53,075 nt of DNA from an uncultured Flavobacteriales bacterium. GTDB lineage: Bacteria; Bacteroidota; Bacteroidia; Flavobacteriales_D; Sanyastnellaceae. Shown in pieces: positions 9,267-17,659 of this stretch. Location: NCBI GenBank assembly GCA_938085105.1, contig CALKGK010000033.1, positions 1 through 53,075 of the forward strand. Reading direction: 5' to 3'. Each line of letters opens with the position of its first letter. Within the stretch, counting starts at the first letter, position 1. A program made the position numbers and the translations under genes. Under the pieces are notes generated by a model. That model saw only the letters and a program-made list of their open reading frames with translations, did no database searches and had not been told where the DNA came from.

Positions 9267-10136
9267 ATGGATGTAATTTGGAATTCCTTCATCGGTGCAC
9301 TTAATTGGACGGGAAAAATGATCCTCTTCGAAGTGCCCTGGTACGAAAACTACTTCTACGCACTCATCGTTATTTCCTTATTCGTTTGGGGCTTGGAAAT
9401 GCTTTTCCCTTGGAGAAAGAATCAAAAAGTGTTTCGAAAAGATTTCTTCTTGGACGGCTTTTACATGTTCTTTAACTTTTTCCTTTTCTCAGCAGCCATT
9501 TCAGGGTTTTATCAATTACTAGAATCCCTCTTTGCCAATTGGGGAGTGAGCATGCAGTCCCTCGCATTGTTTGATGTTCGGGAATGGGGAGTTGTCACCC
9601 AACTTCTGGTCTTTTTCGTCATTCTTGATTTCGTGCAATGGCTCACCCATGTAGCTTTACACCGTTTTGAATTCTTGTGGAGATTTCATCAAGTGCATCA
9701 TTCGGTTGAAGAAATGGGCTTTGCAGCACACCTCCGATATCACTGGATGGAAAACATCCTCTACAAGCCACTTAAAACTTTGGGGGTGATGCTCATAGGA
9801 GGATTTGAACCGGAACAGGCGTTCATCGTGCATTTTGCAGCCATCACCATTGGTCACCTCAACCATGCAAATGTGCGCATTACTTGGGGACCGTTAAAGT
9901 ACGTGTTCAACAATTCTGTTATGCACTTGTGGCACCATGTTTACGACTTGCCCGAGGGCACTAAACACGGAATCAACTACGGTATTTCACTCAGCCTTTG
10001 GGATTACATTTTTGGTACGGCGTCCATACCTCACGACGATGCACACATCCGTCTAGGTTATCCTGGGGTAGAAAACATGCCAAAAGGATTCTTCGGTCAG
10101 CTCCTCGTTGGTTGGAGAAAAGAACGCAAAGCCTAA
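9267..10136 (+). CDS. Sterol desaturase / fatty acid hydroxylase family membrane protein
   Basis: 289 residues from ATG 9267 (an in-frame TTG at 9234 is a poorer start). Several membrane segments (about 25-45, 65-90, 110-130 and a weaker one around 200) surround the di-iron histidine boxes HVALH, HQVHH, HAN and HLWHH, which are typical of the family. These enzymes hydroxylate or desaturate lipids at the membrane; the substrate here cannot be read from sequence. Some Bacteroidota members act on lipid or carotenoid substrates. The gene stands between recQ and a convergent M20 amidohydrolase, whose end it overlaps by 4 bases. Confidence 0.88.
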   Translation: MDVIWNSFIGALNWTGKMILFEVPWYENYFYALIVISLFVWGLEMLFPWRKNQKVFRKDFFLDGFYMFFNFFLFSAAISGFYQLLESLFANWGVSMQSLALFDVREWGVVTQLLVFFVILDFVQWLTHVALHRFEFLWRFHQVHHSVEEMGFAAHLRYHWMENILYKPLKTLGVMLIGGFEPEQAFIVHFAAITIGHLNHANVRITWGPLKYVFNNSVMHLWHHVYDLPEGTKHGINYGISLSLWDYIFGTASIPHDDAHIRLGYPGVENMPKGFFGQLLVGWRKERKA

Positions 10137-11317
10137 GCTTCGTCTAAGGCGAGCCAAGCCATCAGTCCTATGCTGGTTTCCAATGCCTTTTCATCAATGT
10201 CAAAATGAGGATTGTGCACAGGTGCGCTGAATCTTCCATCTGCTGAAGAGGTACCTAAACGGTAAAAGCAACCGGGAATTTCATGGGTGTAGTAGGCGAA
10301 ATCTTCGGCGGTCATTCTGATGTCCAAGTCCACAACATTTTCCTTGCCCAAATAGGCAATGGCTCGTTCCTTCTTCATTTCAGTGGTTTCCTCGTGGTTG
10401 TGCAAACATGGATAACCAACTCGGATGTCGATATCTGCATTCGCTCCAACGGCAGCACAATTCGCGTGAATAAAAGATTTGATGAATTCATGCGCTTCAA
10501 AACGCCAGGTTTCATCAAAAGTTCGAAAGGTTCCCATTAACTTCACTTCCTCTGGGGTAACATTGGTCGCAAAACCTCCATTGATCGCTCCAAAACTAAG
10601 GACGGTAGGCATGGCAGGATTGCTTTTGCGGCTAACCAATTCTTGCAAACCGGTGATAACTCGAGCTGCAGTCAAAATGGGGTCGATGTTTTTATGTGGC
10701 ATGGCAGCGTGTCCTCCTTTGCCCCTGATAGTAAGATGAATTTCATCAGCACTGGCCATGTAGATTCCCGATTTAAAGCCCACTTTTCCTGCACTTAGTT
10801 CTGGGAAGACATGCTGACCAATGATACTATTCGGTACGGGGTTTTTGAGCACTCCTTCCTTGATTAAAAGGGAAGCACCGCCCGGTAGTTTTTCTTCTCC
10901 AGGTTGAAAGATCAAACGAAAGCTTCCCGTAATTTCATTCTTGATGCTGTTCAGGATTTTGGCTGCACCCAATAAACTGGAGGTGTGTACATCGTGTCCA
11001 CAAGCGTGCATGTTTCCTTCTACTGTAGATTTGTAAGGAACATCGTTCAACTCCTGAATGGGCAAAGCATCGATGTCTGCGCGTAATGCAGTTAATTTTG
11101 AACCGGGATCTTTGCCTTCAATGTGTGCTACTATGCCCGTTCCACCAATACCGCTTTGGTATTTGATGCCCATTGATTGAAGTTGTTCCGCAATGAATTG
11201 AGCGGTCTTGTGTTCTTCAAAACTGAGTTCGGGGTGAGCATGCAGATGGTTTCTCCAAGCTCTACTTTGCTCAAAACCTGATTTGGCGAGCGATTTGATT
11301 TCCGACCTAAGATCCAT
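10133..11317 (-). CDS. M20 family amidohydrolase (IAA-amino acid hydrolase/hippurate hydrolase type)
   Basis: 394 residues from ATG 11317. Metal-binding and catalytic motifs of the M20D group are visible: ACGHDVHTSSLLGAAKIL, GEEKLPGGASLLI, GQHVFPEL and TAEDFAYY, with an internal dimerisation domain (about 185-290, GKGGHAAMPHKNIDP). The family cleaves N-acyl amino acids or similar amides in the cytoplasm; no signal peptide is seen. The start overlaps the stop of the upstream TSUP gene by 11 bases, so the two form an operon, which would fit uptake or export coupled to amide hydrolysis, but the substrate is unknown. Confidence 0.9.
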   Translation of the reverse strand: MDLRSEIKSLAKSGFEQSRAWRNHLHAHPELSFEEHKTAQFIAEQLQSMGIKYQSGIGGTGIVAHIEGKDPGSKLTALRADIDALPIQELNDVPYKSTVEGNMHACGHDVHTSSLLGAAKILNSIKNEITGSFRLIFQPGEEKLPGGASLLIKEGVLKNPVPNSIIGQHVFPELSAGKVGFKSGIYMASADEIHLTIRGKGGHAAMPHKNIDPILTAARVITGLQELVSRKSNPAMPTVLSFGAINGGFATNVTPEEVKLMGTFRTFDETWRFEAHEFIKSFIHANCAAVGANADIDIRVGYPCLHNHEETTEMKKERAIAYLGKENVVDLDIRMTAEDFAYYTHEIPGCFYRLGTSSADGRFSAPVHNPHFDIDEKALETSIGLMAWLALDEA

Positions 11318-11705
11318 TTTCTGCAAAGAGTTTTATTCCGGAGGTCCACAACAAACGAACGGATACGTAAAGCATGATCAGGCCAAAAATAAATTTCACT
11401 TTAACTGGTGGGAGTTTCAGAGCGAGCTTCGATCCAAGATAGCCGCCAATGATGAAGGTGACGGCAATCACGATGGCAAAGTTTACATTGATGTGGCCGC
11501 CCTTGTAATAGTTCATCACTCCAAGGATTCCAATAGGAGGGATCATCATGGCGAGGCTGGTGCCTTGCGCTTCGAATTGGGTCATCCCTAAAAAGTAAAC
11601 GAGCGCGGGAACAACAATTACTCCGCCGCCAATTCCAATGAATCCACTTACCATTCCGGCCATCAAACCAATGGCAATGAGAATCATTACTGTGCCAAAT
11701 TCCAT
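11307..11705 (-). CDS. Half-size TauE/SafE (TSUP) family membrane protein
   Basis: 132 residues with four predicted membrane segments. The TSUP signature is clear: GMVSGFIGIGGGVIVVPAL near the start, then AQGTSLAMMIPPIGILGV. Standard TSUP permeases are about 240-270 residues with two such halves, so this is a single-repeat form that would need to dimerise. Family members move sulfonates, sulfite or other organic anions. An exact TAnnTTTG element lies 12 bases upstream of the ATG. It overlaps the M20 hydrolase gene downstream. Confidence 0.85.
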   Translation of the reverse strand: MEFGTVMILIAIGLMAGMVSGFIGIGGGVIVVPALVYFLGMTQFEAQGTSLAMMIPPIGILGVMNYYKGGHINVNFAIVIAVTFIIGGYLGSKLALKLPPVKVKFIFGLIMLYVSVRLLWTSGIKLFAENGS

Positions 11706-11716
11706 GTGTTTTTTTT

Positions 11717-11724
11717 CAAAGGTA
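11717..11724 (-). promoter_or_regulatory. -7 promoter element of the TSUP-M20 operon
   Basis: TACCTTTG on the minus strand matches TAnnTTTG exactly and ends 12 bases before ATG 11705. No clear TTG is present at -33, so the call rests on one element and position. Confidence 0.35.
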
Positions 11725-11735
11725 AAGTAATCTTC

Positions 11736-14700
11736 CTAGAAGTCGGTGGTGAGCGATAGGTGGAATACGCGCGGCATCACTCGATTGTCATCCACTCCCC
11801 AAGCCCAATCAGCCCTAACGAAATATCCCAAAACGCGCGAGCGAAGACCAAATCCATAACCCCAAATGATGGGCTCACGATTGTTATCTACCGTAATGGT
11901 CACCGGATTCTGCTCGAGAACCACTTGATTGAACTGGTTTTCTTCGTCGTAAGGGTCGCTACCGGTCCAAGCACTGCCCACATCAGCAAAACCAAGTACT
12001 TGGAAATTCTGCACAAAATCCGACTTGATGGGGGTATTCAAGAAGTAATCAAAAATGGGCCAGCGCACTTCTGCATTCGCTACACCAAAACTATTTCCAT
12101 TTCGAGCGTTCACAAAAAATCCTCGAACGGGACTCCCCAAAGCTTGAAAGAAGTAGTCTTCTCCACTCGGGATAGGCGTTTCATTATCAATTTGTTGGAA
12201 CAACCAGTTGTCAACCCCACCCAAATAGGTGATGATGTTACGATGACCAAAAGAACTGTGTCCGGCAATGCGTAAGGCCAAGATCATGCTCCGGTGAATT
12301 TTTTCGTAATGACGAAGGTCCAAGCCCACAACTTTAACATCCCTACCTCGATTAAAGGGATCCCTCAAATATTCCCCCCAAATTTTATAACGTGTTCCGT
12401 TATAAAGGTTAAGGCCTTTTCCAATGGTATTGTCGTAAACGTACTGCACTTTCACACCCACGTTGTGATCGAGTTGATTCTCCTGTGCAAGGGTGAAGAT
12501 ATCCGTGGCAAGAGCAACAGATCGATCCAAGCGATAGGTCCCAGAGATGCGCAAACTGGCCAATTCATTGAAGGGGTATTTGTATTGATACTCGGCGCTG
12601 TAGGTTTGCATTTCGGTGATTCCGAAGCCGTCGTCCGTCACCATTCGGTTCCCTTGGCGCTGAATGGTTATGCGTCGATCAACACGTTTCGAAAGGTCTT
12701 CGTAGCTTAAGCCAATATCAGAGTTGTTCAAAGAGGCGGACAGTCGGAAACCTCCAACAATTTTGTAATCCTCAAACAAATCGGAAATGCCCAATTGAAC
12801 CAATCCCGAGATTCCTGGGAAGGTGGCGCTCGGACCGGTGTTTCGCTGGTAAAATTGGCTGTTGAAACGGTTGTCTACCTGACTCAATACATAGTCGGTA
12901 GCAAAGTTAAGGCGGTAATTTCGAGGTTTAGGTAGCTCAAAAACTTCTTCTGCCTTGCTGCTATCTGCATCGGCTGGAGTGGTGGTAATGTCGTCCAAAC
13001 TAATGCGCTCTTTCTCATAAGTGTAATCCCGAGCATCATCTTCAAAGTGATAGTCGTTGATGTCGATCTGACCTTCTTCAAGTTTTTTGGGTGGAATGGT
13101 AAGTACGTCCAATCCCTTAGGGACATCTTTGTCCATCACCACGCCCAAATCCCCTGCGTTTTGAATGCTCGGATTTTTCGTTTTTTCTTCCAGATAGTAG
13201 GTGGGATGACCGTTTTCGTAAAACACGAGACCAAAGCTTTCGGCTCGGGAGTGGTATTCGTAAGAAATGGGGTTTTTGGAGTAGTCGCTGATTTGCTGAC
13301 TCACTGTAAAAAAGCGGTAATGAATGGTGGTGTCAATCCGTGAAATCGCACTGTCGATTTTAGCCAGATACCTGTTCGAATAGCCATCTTCTTGAGCAAG
13401 GTAGGTGTATCGGTCTTCGTCATAACCAAAGGGAGCATATTCATCCACCTCGGGAGTATTGCTCACCCTTTCGAGGATGTTGCTTTCAGGTTCTAGAGAC
13501 AAAATGAAGATATCCTTGTTCAAGGCAAAAGGTGCCTGTGTATCATCGGTTCTCAAGGTGTCATCGGTTCGATTGGAAGCAAAAATAACGGCCTTCCCTT
13601 CACGGATGAAGCTGGCTTCAAGATCGTCGTAAATATCGTTGGTCAATTGGGTTTGGTTGTTCCCAATCGTTTGGTACATGTAAAGATCCGATTGTCCTTC
13701 CTTCACTCCAGAGAAAATAATTTTTCTTCCATCAGGTGCGTAAGACATATGAATCACCTTGTCGATACGAAAGAGTTCCTTCTCAATTTTCTTCTTCTCT
13801 TCCAAGTTGTAATTCACCATGAAGGCACGCCCCTTTTTCTCGTAAACAAAACTGAGGATGAGGCTGGATGGGTGCCAAGCGAGAACCGGGTAGCTTTTGT
13901 CGTTCAAACGTTCGAGAGGATATCCGTGTTTGAAGATGCGTCGTTTTTTCCCTGTTGAAATGTGGTACAGCCATACTTTGACTTGACCGAGTTCGTTGGT
14001 AGTGTAGGCTAAGTACTCTTGGTCAGGACTGAGTTTGAATTGATCGTATTCCAAGTTTCTTTTCGCCTTCACATTGACCTCCCCCAAGATCTTGGTCTGT
14101 TTTTTCTCTTTAATTTTTTTCTGGCTGAGCTGATCAAGATCTGGAAATTGCTTCACGGAGCTTCGAGAAGCATAAAGGCGATCGTAGTAATTCAGAAAGT
14201 CGCTGTTCAAGCTGGCAAGACTGGTTCCTAAGACAAAGAGAAAACCGCTTTCGATGTTTCTTGAGATTTTTGTCATGTAGAGGATGTTCGGGATGACGTT
14301 TTCGCCATAAACATCGGCCACATACTTCCAAAGTGCATATCCGGCATAAGAAGCATCTTCACCTTCCAAACGATTGAACTTTTCAAAAACCCCAGACTCA
14401 ATCCCATCTTGAACTCGAGCAGCGGTGTAGGGTGTTTCATTTCCTTCTGCGTACTTGACAAGCCCGTCCATGTACCAATCTGGAAGCTGCAAAAGAGCAT
14501 TGTTTTTGATCACTTGGCGCCAATTCCCACCAAACATCATTTGGCTAATGAGCACTTCGCTAAGCGCTAATCTTAGTTGACGCTGATAGCTTTGGTAATC
14601 TCCGGTGAAATACAAAAACACTTTTGAGCCAACAATTCTCGTCGAACCGCCCACGTTGGATTCAATGTCGGAAGTGATGCCCACATTGCTCTGGCGAAAT

Positions 14701-14999
14701 TCACTCATCTTGTTGTACACCACCACTTCAACTTGGTCGTCCAACTTATAATCAAACAACTCTTCCAGTTTGGCCAATTCTTGATCTGCCGCTTGAACCG
14801 TGTAAATGGCCAAGTCTTTCCCTCCTTGGTAATAGTAAACTTCGAATTTTTTATAGGGATAGTAAAGCCAATTAAAGTCGCGATACTGCACTCTGTTCTT
14901 TCCAAAATCTTGCTGGGCACCAGTATAAAACTGAGCTTCCATAAGCATTGGGAAAGCCTGAAAGACCAAAATAAGTAGAAGAACAAAAACTCTTTTCAT
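11736..14999 (-). CDS. Large TolB-propeller / outer-membrane barrel protein with degenerate gluzincin-like domain
   Basis: 1087 residues. The signal peptide ends at MLMEA|QFYTG, giving a Gln mature N-terminus. Three parts can be seen. Residues about 25-290 resemble a peptidase-MA (gluzincin) fold, but the site where HExxH should lie reads LALSEVLIS (144-152), while a following LPDWYMDGLVKYAEG (172-186) resembles the helix with the third zinc ligand. Residues about 310-560 carry PD40/TolB propeller repeats (LSPDQEYLAYTTNELGQ, YAPDGRKIIFSG). Residues about 690-1087 are a BamA-like surface-antigen barrel ending FHLSLTTDF. It is therefore probably an outer-membrane protein with a non-catalytic periplasmic domain. 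Monocistronic. Function unknown. Confidence 0.8.
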   Translation of the reverse strand: MKRVFVLLLILVFQAFPMLMEAQFYTGAQQDFGKNRVQYRDFNWLYYPYKKFEVYYYQGGKDLAIYTVQAADQELAKLEELFDYKLDDQVEVVVYNKMSEFRQSNVGITSDIESNVGGSTRIVGSKVFLYFTGDYQSYQRQLRLALSEVLISQMMFGGNWRQVIKNNALLQLPDWYMDGLVKYAEGNETPYTAARVQDGIESGVFEKFNRLEGEDASYAGYALWKYVADVYGENVIPNILYMTKISRNIESGFLFVLGTSLASLNSDFLNYYDRLYASRSSVKQFPDLDQLSQKKIKEKKQTKILGEVNVKAKRNLEYDQFKLSPDQEYLAYTTNELGQVKVWLYHISTGKKRRIFKHGYPLERLNDKSYPVLAWHPSSLILSFVYEKKGRAFMVNYNLEEKKKIEKELFRIDKVIHMSYAPDGRKIIFSGVKEGQSDLYMYQTIGNNQTQLTNDIYDDLEASFIREGKAVIFASNRTDDTLRTDDTQAPFALNKDIFILSLEPESNILERVSNTPEVDEYAPFGYDEDRYTYLAQEDGYSNRYLAKIDSAISRIDTTIHYRFFTVSQQISDYSKNPISYEYHSRAESFGLVFYENGHPTYYLEEKTKNPSIQNAGDLGVVMDKDVPKGLDVLTIPPKKLEEGQIDINDYHFEDDARDYTYEKERISLDDITTTPADADSSKAEEVFELPKPRNYRLNFATDYVLSQVDNRFNSQFYQRNTGPSATFPGISGLVQLGISDLFEDYKIVGGFRLSASLNNSDIGLSYEDLSKRVDRRITIQRQGNRMVTDDGFGITEMQTYSAEYQYKYPFNELASLRISGTYRLDRSVALATDIFTLAQENQLDHNVGVKVQYVYDNTIGKGLNLYNGTRYKIWGEYLRDPFNRGRDVKVVGLDLRHYEKIHRSMILALRIAGHSSFGHRNIITYLGGVDNWLFQQIDNETPIPSGEDYFFQALGSPVRGFFVNARNGNSFGVANAEVRWPIFDYFLNTPIKSDFVQNFQVLGFADVGSAWTGSDPYDEENQFNQVVLEQNPVTITVDNNREPIIWGYGFGLRSRVLGYFVRADWAWGVDDNRVMPRVFHLSLTTDF

Positions 15000-15121
15000 G
15001 CAGTTGGAAAGTGGGACAGAAAGATAAGCAAATCATGGACTTCTCCCCGGGAAAAATCGGGATTTACTTATGCTATCAAGCATTAAAGTAGCACCTTTGT
15101 TCAAGTAATGAAAATAGTGCC

Positions 15122-15799
15122 ATGTTAACAATACAAAAATGGAGCATTAATCCCTTCTCTGAGAATACCTATGGTGTTTGTGATGGGGATGGAAATGCCC
15201 TAATCATCGATCCGGGAATGTACAACGCACAAGAGGCTGAAGAAGTTTTGGTGTGGTTGGAGAAAAATGGACAAAAGTCACAAGCCATTTACCTAACGCA
15301 TGCTCATCTTGATCATGTTTTTGGTTGTGACCACCTGTTCCAAAAGTTGGCTTTGGTGCCCAAATGCCACGCTTTGGATGAACCTACTCTCAACATGGCG
15401 GCTCGGGCTGCACAGATGTACCAGCTCAATTTTACAGCTCCACCAAAAGTGCAGTTTACTTTAGAAGAGGGAGATGAAATTCACTTGGGCGAGCATAAAG
15501 CAAAAGTGATTTTTGTTCCTGGGCACGCTCCCGGACACACGGCCTTTTATTTTGAAGATGAGCGAAAACTTTTTTCCGGAGATGTGCTCTTTCAAGGAAG
15601 TGTTGGGAGAACGGATTTACCGGGAGGAAACGAAGATGTTTTGCGACAGAGCATTGAAAAACTTTACAACACATTGCCTAACGACACTCTTGTTTATTCA
15701 GGACATGGTGATGAAACAACCATCGGAAACGAGAAAAAGAGCAACCCTTTTGTGAATGAATTTGGATCAGGCCTTTTCCAAAGTAAAGGCAAAGGTTGA
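15122..15799 (+). CDS. Metallo-beta-lactamase-fold hydrolase (glyoxalase II-like)
   Basis: 225 residues, cytoplasmic. The zinc-binding motif THAHLDHVFG (about 59-68), the later His in PGHAPGHTAFYF, the Asp in LFSGDVLF and the final His in YSGHGDET are all present, so the enzyme should be active on a thioester or similar ester. Length fits the small glyoxalase II-like group (about 210). A short ATG-initiated frame just upstream (15109) stops inside this gene and is not taken as real. The last 33 bases overlap the end of the convergent histidine kinase gene. Confidence 0.9.
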   Translation: MLTIQKWSINPFSENTYGVCDGDGNALIIDPGMYNAQEAEEVLVWLEKNGQKSQAIYLTHAHLDHVFGCDHLFQKLALVPKCHALDEPTLNMAARAAQMYQLNFTAPPKVQFTLEEGDEIHLGEHKAKVIFVPGHAPGHTAFYFEDERKLFSGDVLFQGSVGRTDLPGGNEDVLRQSIEKLYNTLPNDTLVYSGHGDETTIGNEKKSNPFVNEFGSGLFQSKGKG

Positions 15800-16810
15800 C
15801 CCTACGCCTGCAGTACTTCGCACGTTGATGGTTTGTCCGTGAGCATCAATGATGTGCTTCACAATGGCCAAACCAAGTCCGCTACCTCCAACGTGACGAG
15901 CTCTTGATTTATCTACACGATAGAAACGTTCAAAAATTCGGGGAAGCTCTTCCTCGCTGATACCCACCCCTGTATCGGCAACTTCAACGAGAATGGTGTC
16001 TTCCATATCGTAAAAGCTGAAAATCGACTTCCCATCGGGCTTTCCGTAATTGATTGAATTAACGAGCAAATTGGTGAGCACTTGCTCAATTTTGGAACGA
16101 TCACCATTCACCTGAATGGCCTTTTGGTTGGGGTTCTTCAGGATCAAGCGAATGTTAGCTCCCTTGGCGCGTTGTTCCAAGGAATCGATCACTTCCAGTG
16201 CAAGCTCGACAATATCGAAACGGTCGATATCCAGATCGTACTTTCCATCCTCAATTTTGGTAATCGCATCCAAATCCTCAATCAAGGTGGTGATTCGATC
16301 TACACTCTTGGCTGCTTTCATCAAAAACTTGCGGTTGTTTTGAGGATCTTCCAAAGCTCCTTCCAACAAGGTTAAGATGTATCCCTGAATATTGAAAATA
16401 GGTGTTTTTAACTCATGGGCAAGATTGCCAATAAAGTCACGCCGAAAAGAATCGGTTTGCTTTAAAGCGGTGATTTCTGAAATTTTCCCTTCTGCCCAAT
16501 CCAATACATCTCGGTTGACTTTATCTACAACATCCTCATTCATCTTGATATCCCGTCTCGAGTCTTTCGTACTCTTAAAACGGTGGATGGTTTTGTAGAT
16601 GATCTTTACTTTTTGATAGATGAACTTCTCAACCGACCAGTAGATGGTTAAGTAGGAAACACCGAAAGTGCCGCCCAAAAGAAGTACAGTTCCTAAAAAG
16701 TTGATCGGACGTTGATCAATTAAAGTGTAAGCAATACCGCCCAATCCAACCACGATTGTAATGATCACAGAGGTTTGTAATGCTACGTCCCTCGGTGTCT
16801 TTACTGCCAT
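15767..16810 (-). CDS. Sensor histidine kinase, PhoR-like
   Basis: 347 residues. Two membrane segments (about 12-30 and 38-60) with almost no periplasmic loop are followed by a short linker, a HisKA domain with phospho-acceptor His132 in AHELKTPIFN, and an HATPase_c domain with DTGVGISEEE and GGSGLGLAIVKHI. No PAS domain is evident, unlike E. coli PhoR, and the minimal sensor suggests it responds to a membrane partner or membrane state. The ATG overlaps the TAA of the response regulator gene by one base (TAATG), so the pair is translationally coupled. The signal is not known; phosphate is only one possibility. Confidence 0.9.
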   Translation of the reverse strand: MAVKTPRDVALQTSVIITIVVGLGGIAYTLIDQRPINFLGTVLLLGGTFGVSYLTIYWSVEKFIYQKVKIIYKTIHRFKSTKDSRRDIKMNEDVVDKVNRDVLDWAEGKISEITALKQTDSFRRDFIGNLAHELKTPIFNIQGYILTLLEGALEDPQNNRKFLMKAAKSVDRITTLIEDLDAITKIEDGKYDLDIDRFDIVELALEVIDSLEQRAKGANIRLILKNPNQKAIQVNGDRSKIEQVLTNLLVNSINYGKPDGKSIFSFYDMEDTILVEVADTGVGISEEELPRIFERFYRVDKSRARHVGGSGLGLAIVKHIIDAHGQTINVRSTAGVGSTFAFTLEKA

Positions 16811-17487
16811 TATTCTTCAAATTTATAGCCGACTCCCTTAACGGTTTTGAAAAAATTGTCGCCCAGTTTTTCACGTAATTTTCGAATGTGAACATCGATT
16901 GTTCGATCGCCCACAATCACGTCATTCCCCCAAACATTGCTCAAAATCGACTCACGAGTGAATACTTTTCCGGGCTGGGAGGTTAATAAAGATAGTAATT
17001 CAAATTCTTTTTTCGGCAAAGTCATCTCCTCGCCGTCTTTCAAAACAACGTAACGTTCTTTGTCAATAGAGATGCCCTTAAGCTGCTTGCCTGGACTTCC
17101 GGTTTCACCAGACTCTTTTCTACGAAGCAAGGCGCGGACACGGCTCACAAGTACTCTCGGTTTGATGGGTTTGGTGATGTAATCATCTGCCCCAGCGTCG
17201 AAACCTGCGATCTGACTGTAGTCTTCACCTCTTGCCGTTAGGAAGGCGATGATCACGTTTTCCAACTGCTTGTTTTCGCGAATTTGAATGCACGTTTCCA
17301 TGCCATCCATGCGTGGCATCATCACATCCAAGAGTATGAGGTCGGGCTGGAATTTCAAGGCCAAATCAATGGCTTCTTTCCCATTGTTGCACGATTGTAC
17401 CTCAAAGTTCTCCTTCTCCAAGTTGTATTTGATGAGGTCAAGAATGTCCTGCTCGTCATCTACCAATAATATTTTTTGCGTGCTCAT
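16810..17487 (-). CDS. Response regulator, OmpR/PhoB family
   Basis: 225 residues. Receiver domain 1-120 with acidic pocket DDEQD, phospho-acceptor Asp54 in LLDVMMPRMDG, and the conserved switch Thr/Lys (FLTARGED, ITKPIKPR). A winged-helix DNA-binding domain follows (about 135-225: LPKKEFELLSLL, VIVGDRTIDVHIRKLREKLG). First gene of the two-gene unit with the kinase. The promoter is one of the best in the window (TTTG, 17 bases, TAGCTTTG), about 20-50 bases before the ATG. Confidence 0.93.
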   Translation of the reverse strand: MSTQKILLVDDEQDILDLIKYNLEKENFEVQSCNNGKEAIDLALKFQPDLILLDVMMPRMDGMETCIQIRENKQLENVIIAFLTARGEDYSQIAGFDAGADDYITKPIKPRVLVSRVRALLRRKESGETGSPGKQLKGISIDKERYVVLKDGEEMTLPKKEFELLSLLTSQPGKVFTRESILSNVWGNDVIVGDRTIDVHIRKLREKLGDNFFKTVKGVGYKFEE

Positions 17488-17507
17488 GCTTCTCTTCTAT
17501 TGTGATG

Positions 17508-17536
17508 CAAAGCTACCCGCACCACTTTAAGCCAAA
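17508..17536 (-). promoter_or_regulatory. Promoter of the two-component operon
   Basis: TTTG (17536-17533) and TAGCTTTG (17515-17508) on the minus strand, 17 bases apart, match both elements of the Bacteroidota consensus. Predicted start near 17501, leader about 14 bases to ATG 17487. Confidence 0.55.
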
Positions 17537-17607
17537 GTTAAGTGTTTCTTAACAAGAGCGCCTATTTGTGTTTTAGGCCCTTTTGTTTGGTGAAGGTAGT
17601 TCAATAA

Positions 17608-17641
17608 AAAGAGCCAGACAACGATTGCTGCCTGGCTCTTT
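17608..17641 (-). terminator. Rho-independent terminator after the DUF4476 gene
   Basis: A perfect 10-base stem AAAGAGCCAG/CTGGCTCTTT with a 14-base loop, followed on the minus strand by a T-rich tract. It begins about 18 bases after the stop of the DUF4476 gene and separates it from the two-component promoter. Confidence 0.75.
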
Positions 17642-17659
17642 GATTCTGATTTATCTTCC

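Noticed and set aside
15109-15129. Short ATG frame before the MBL hydrolase
   Set aside because: Only six codons and it ends within the gene start; could be a leader peptide but nothing supports it.
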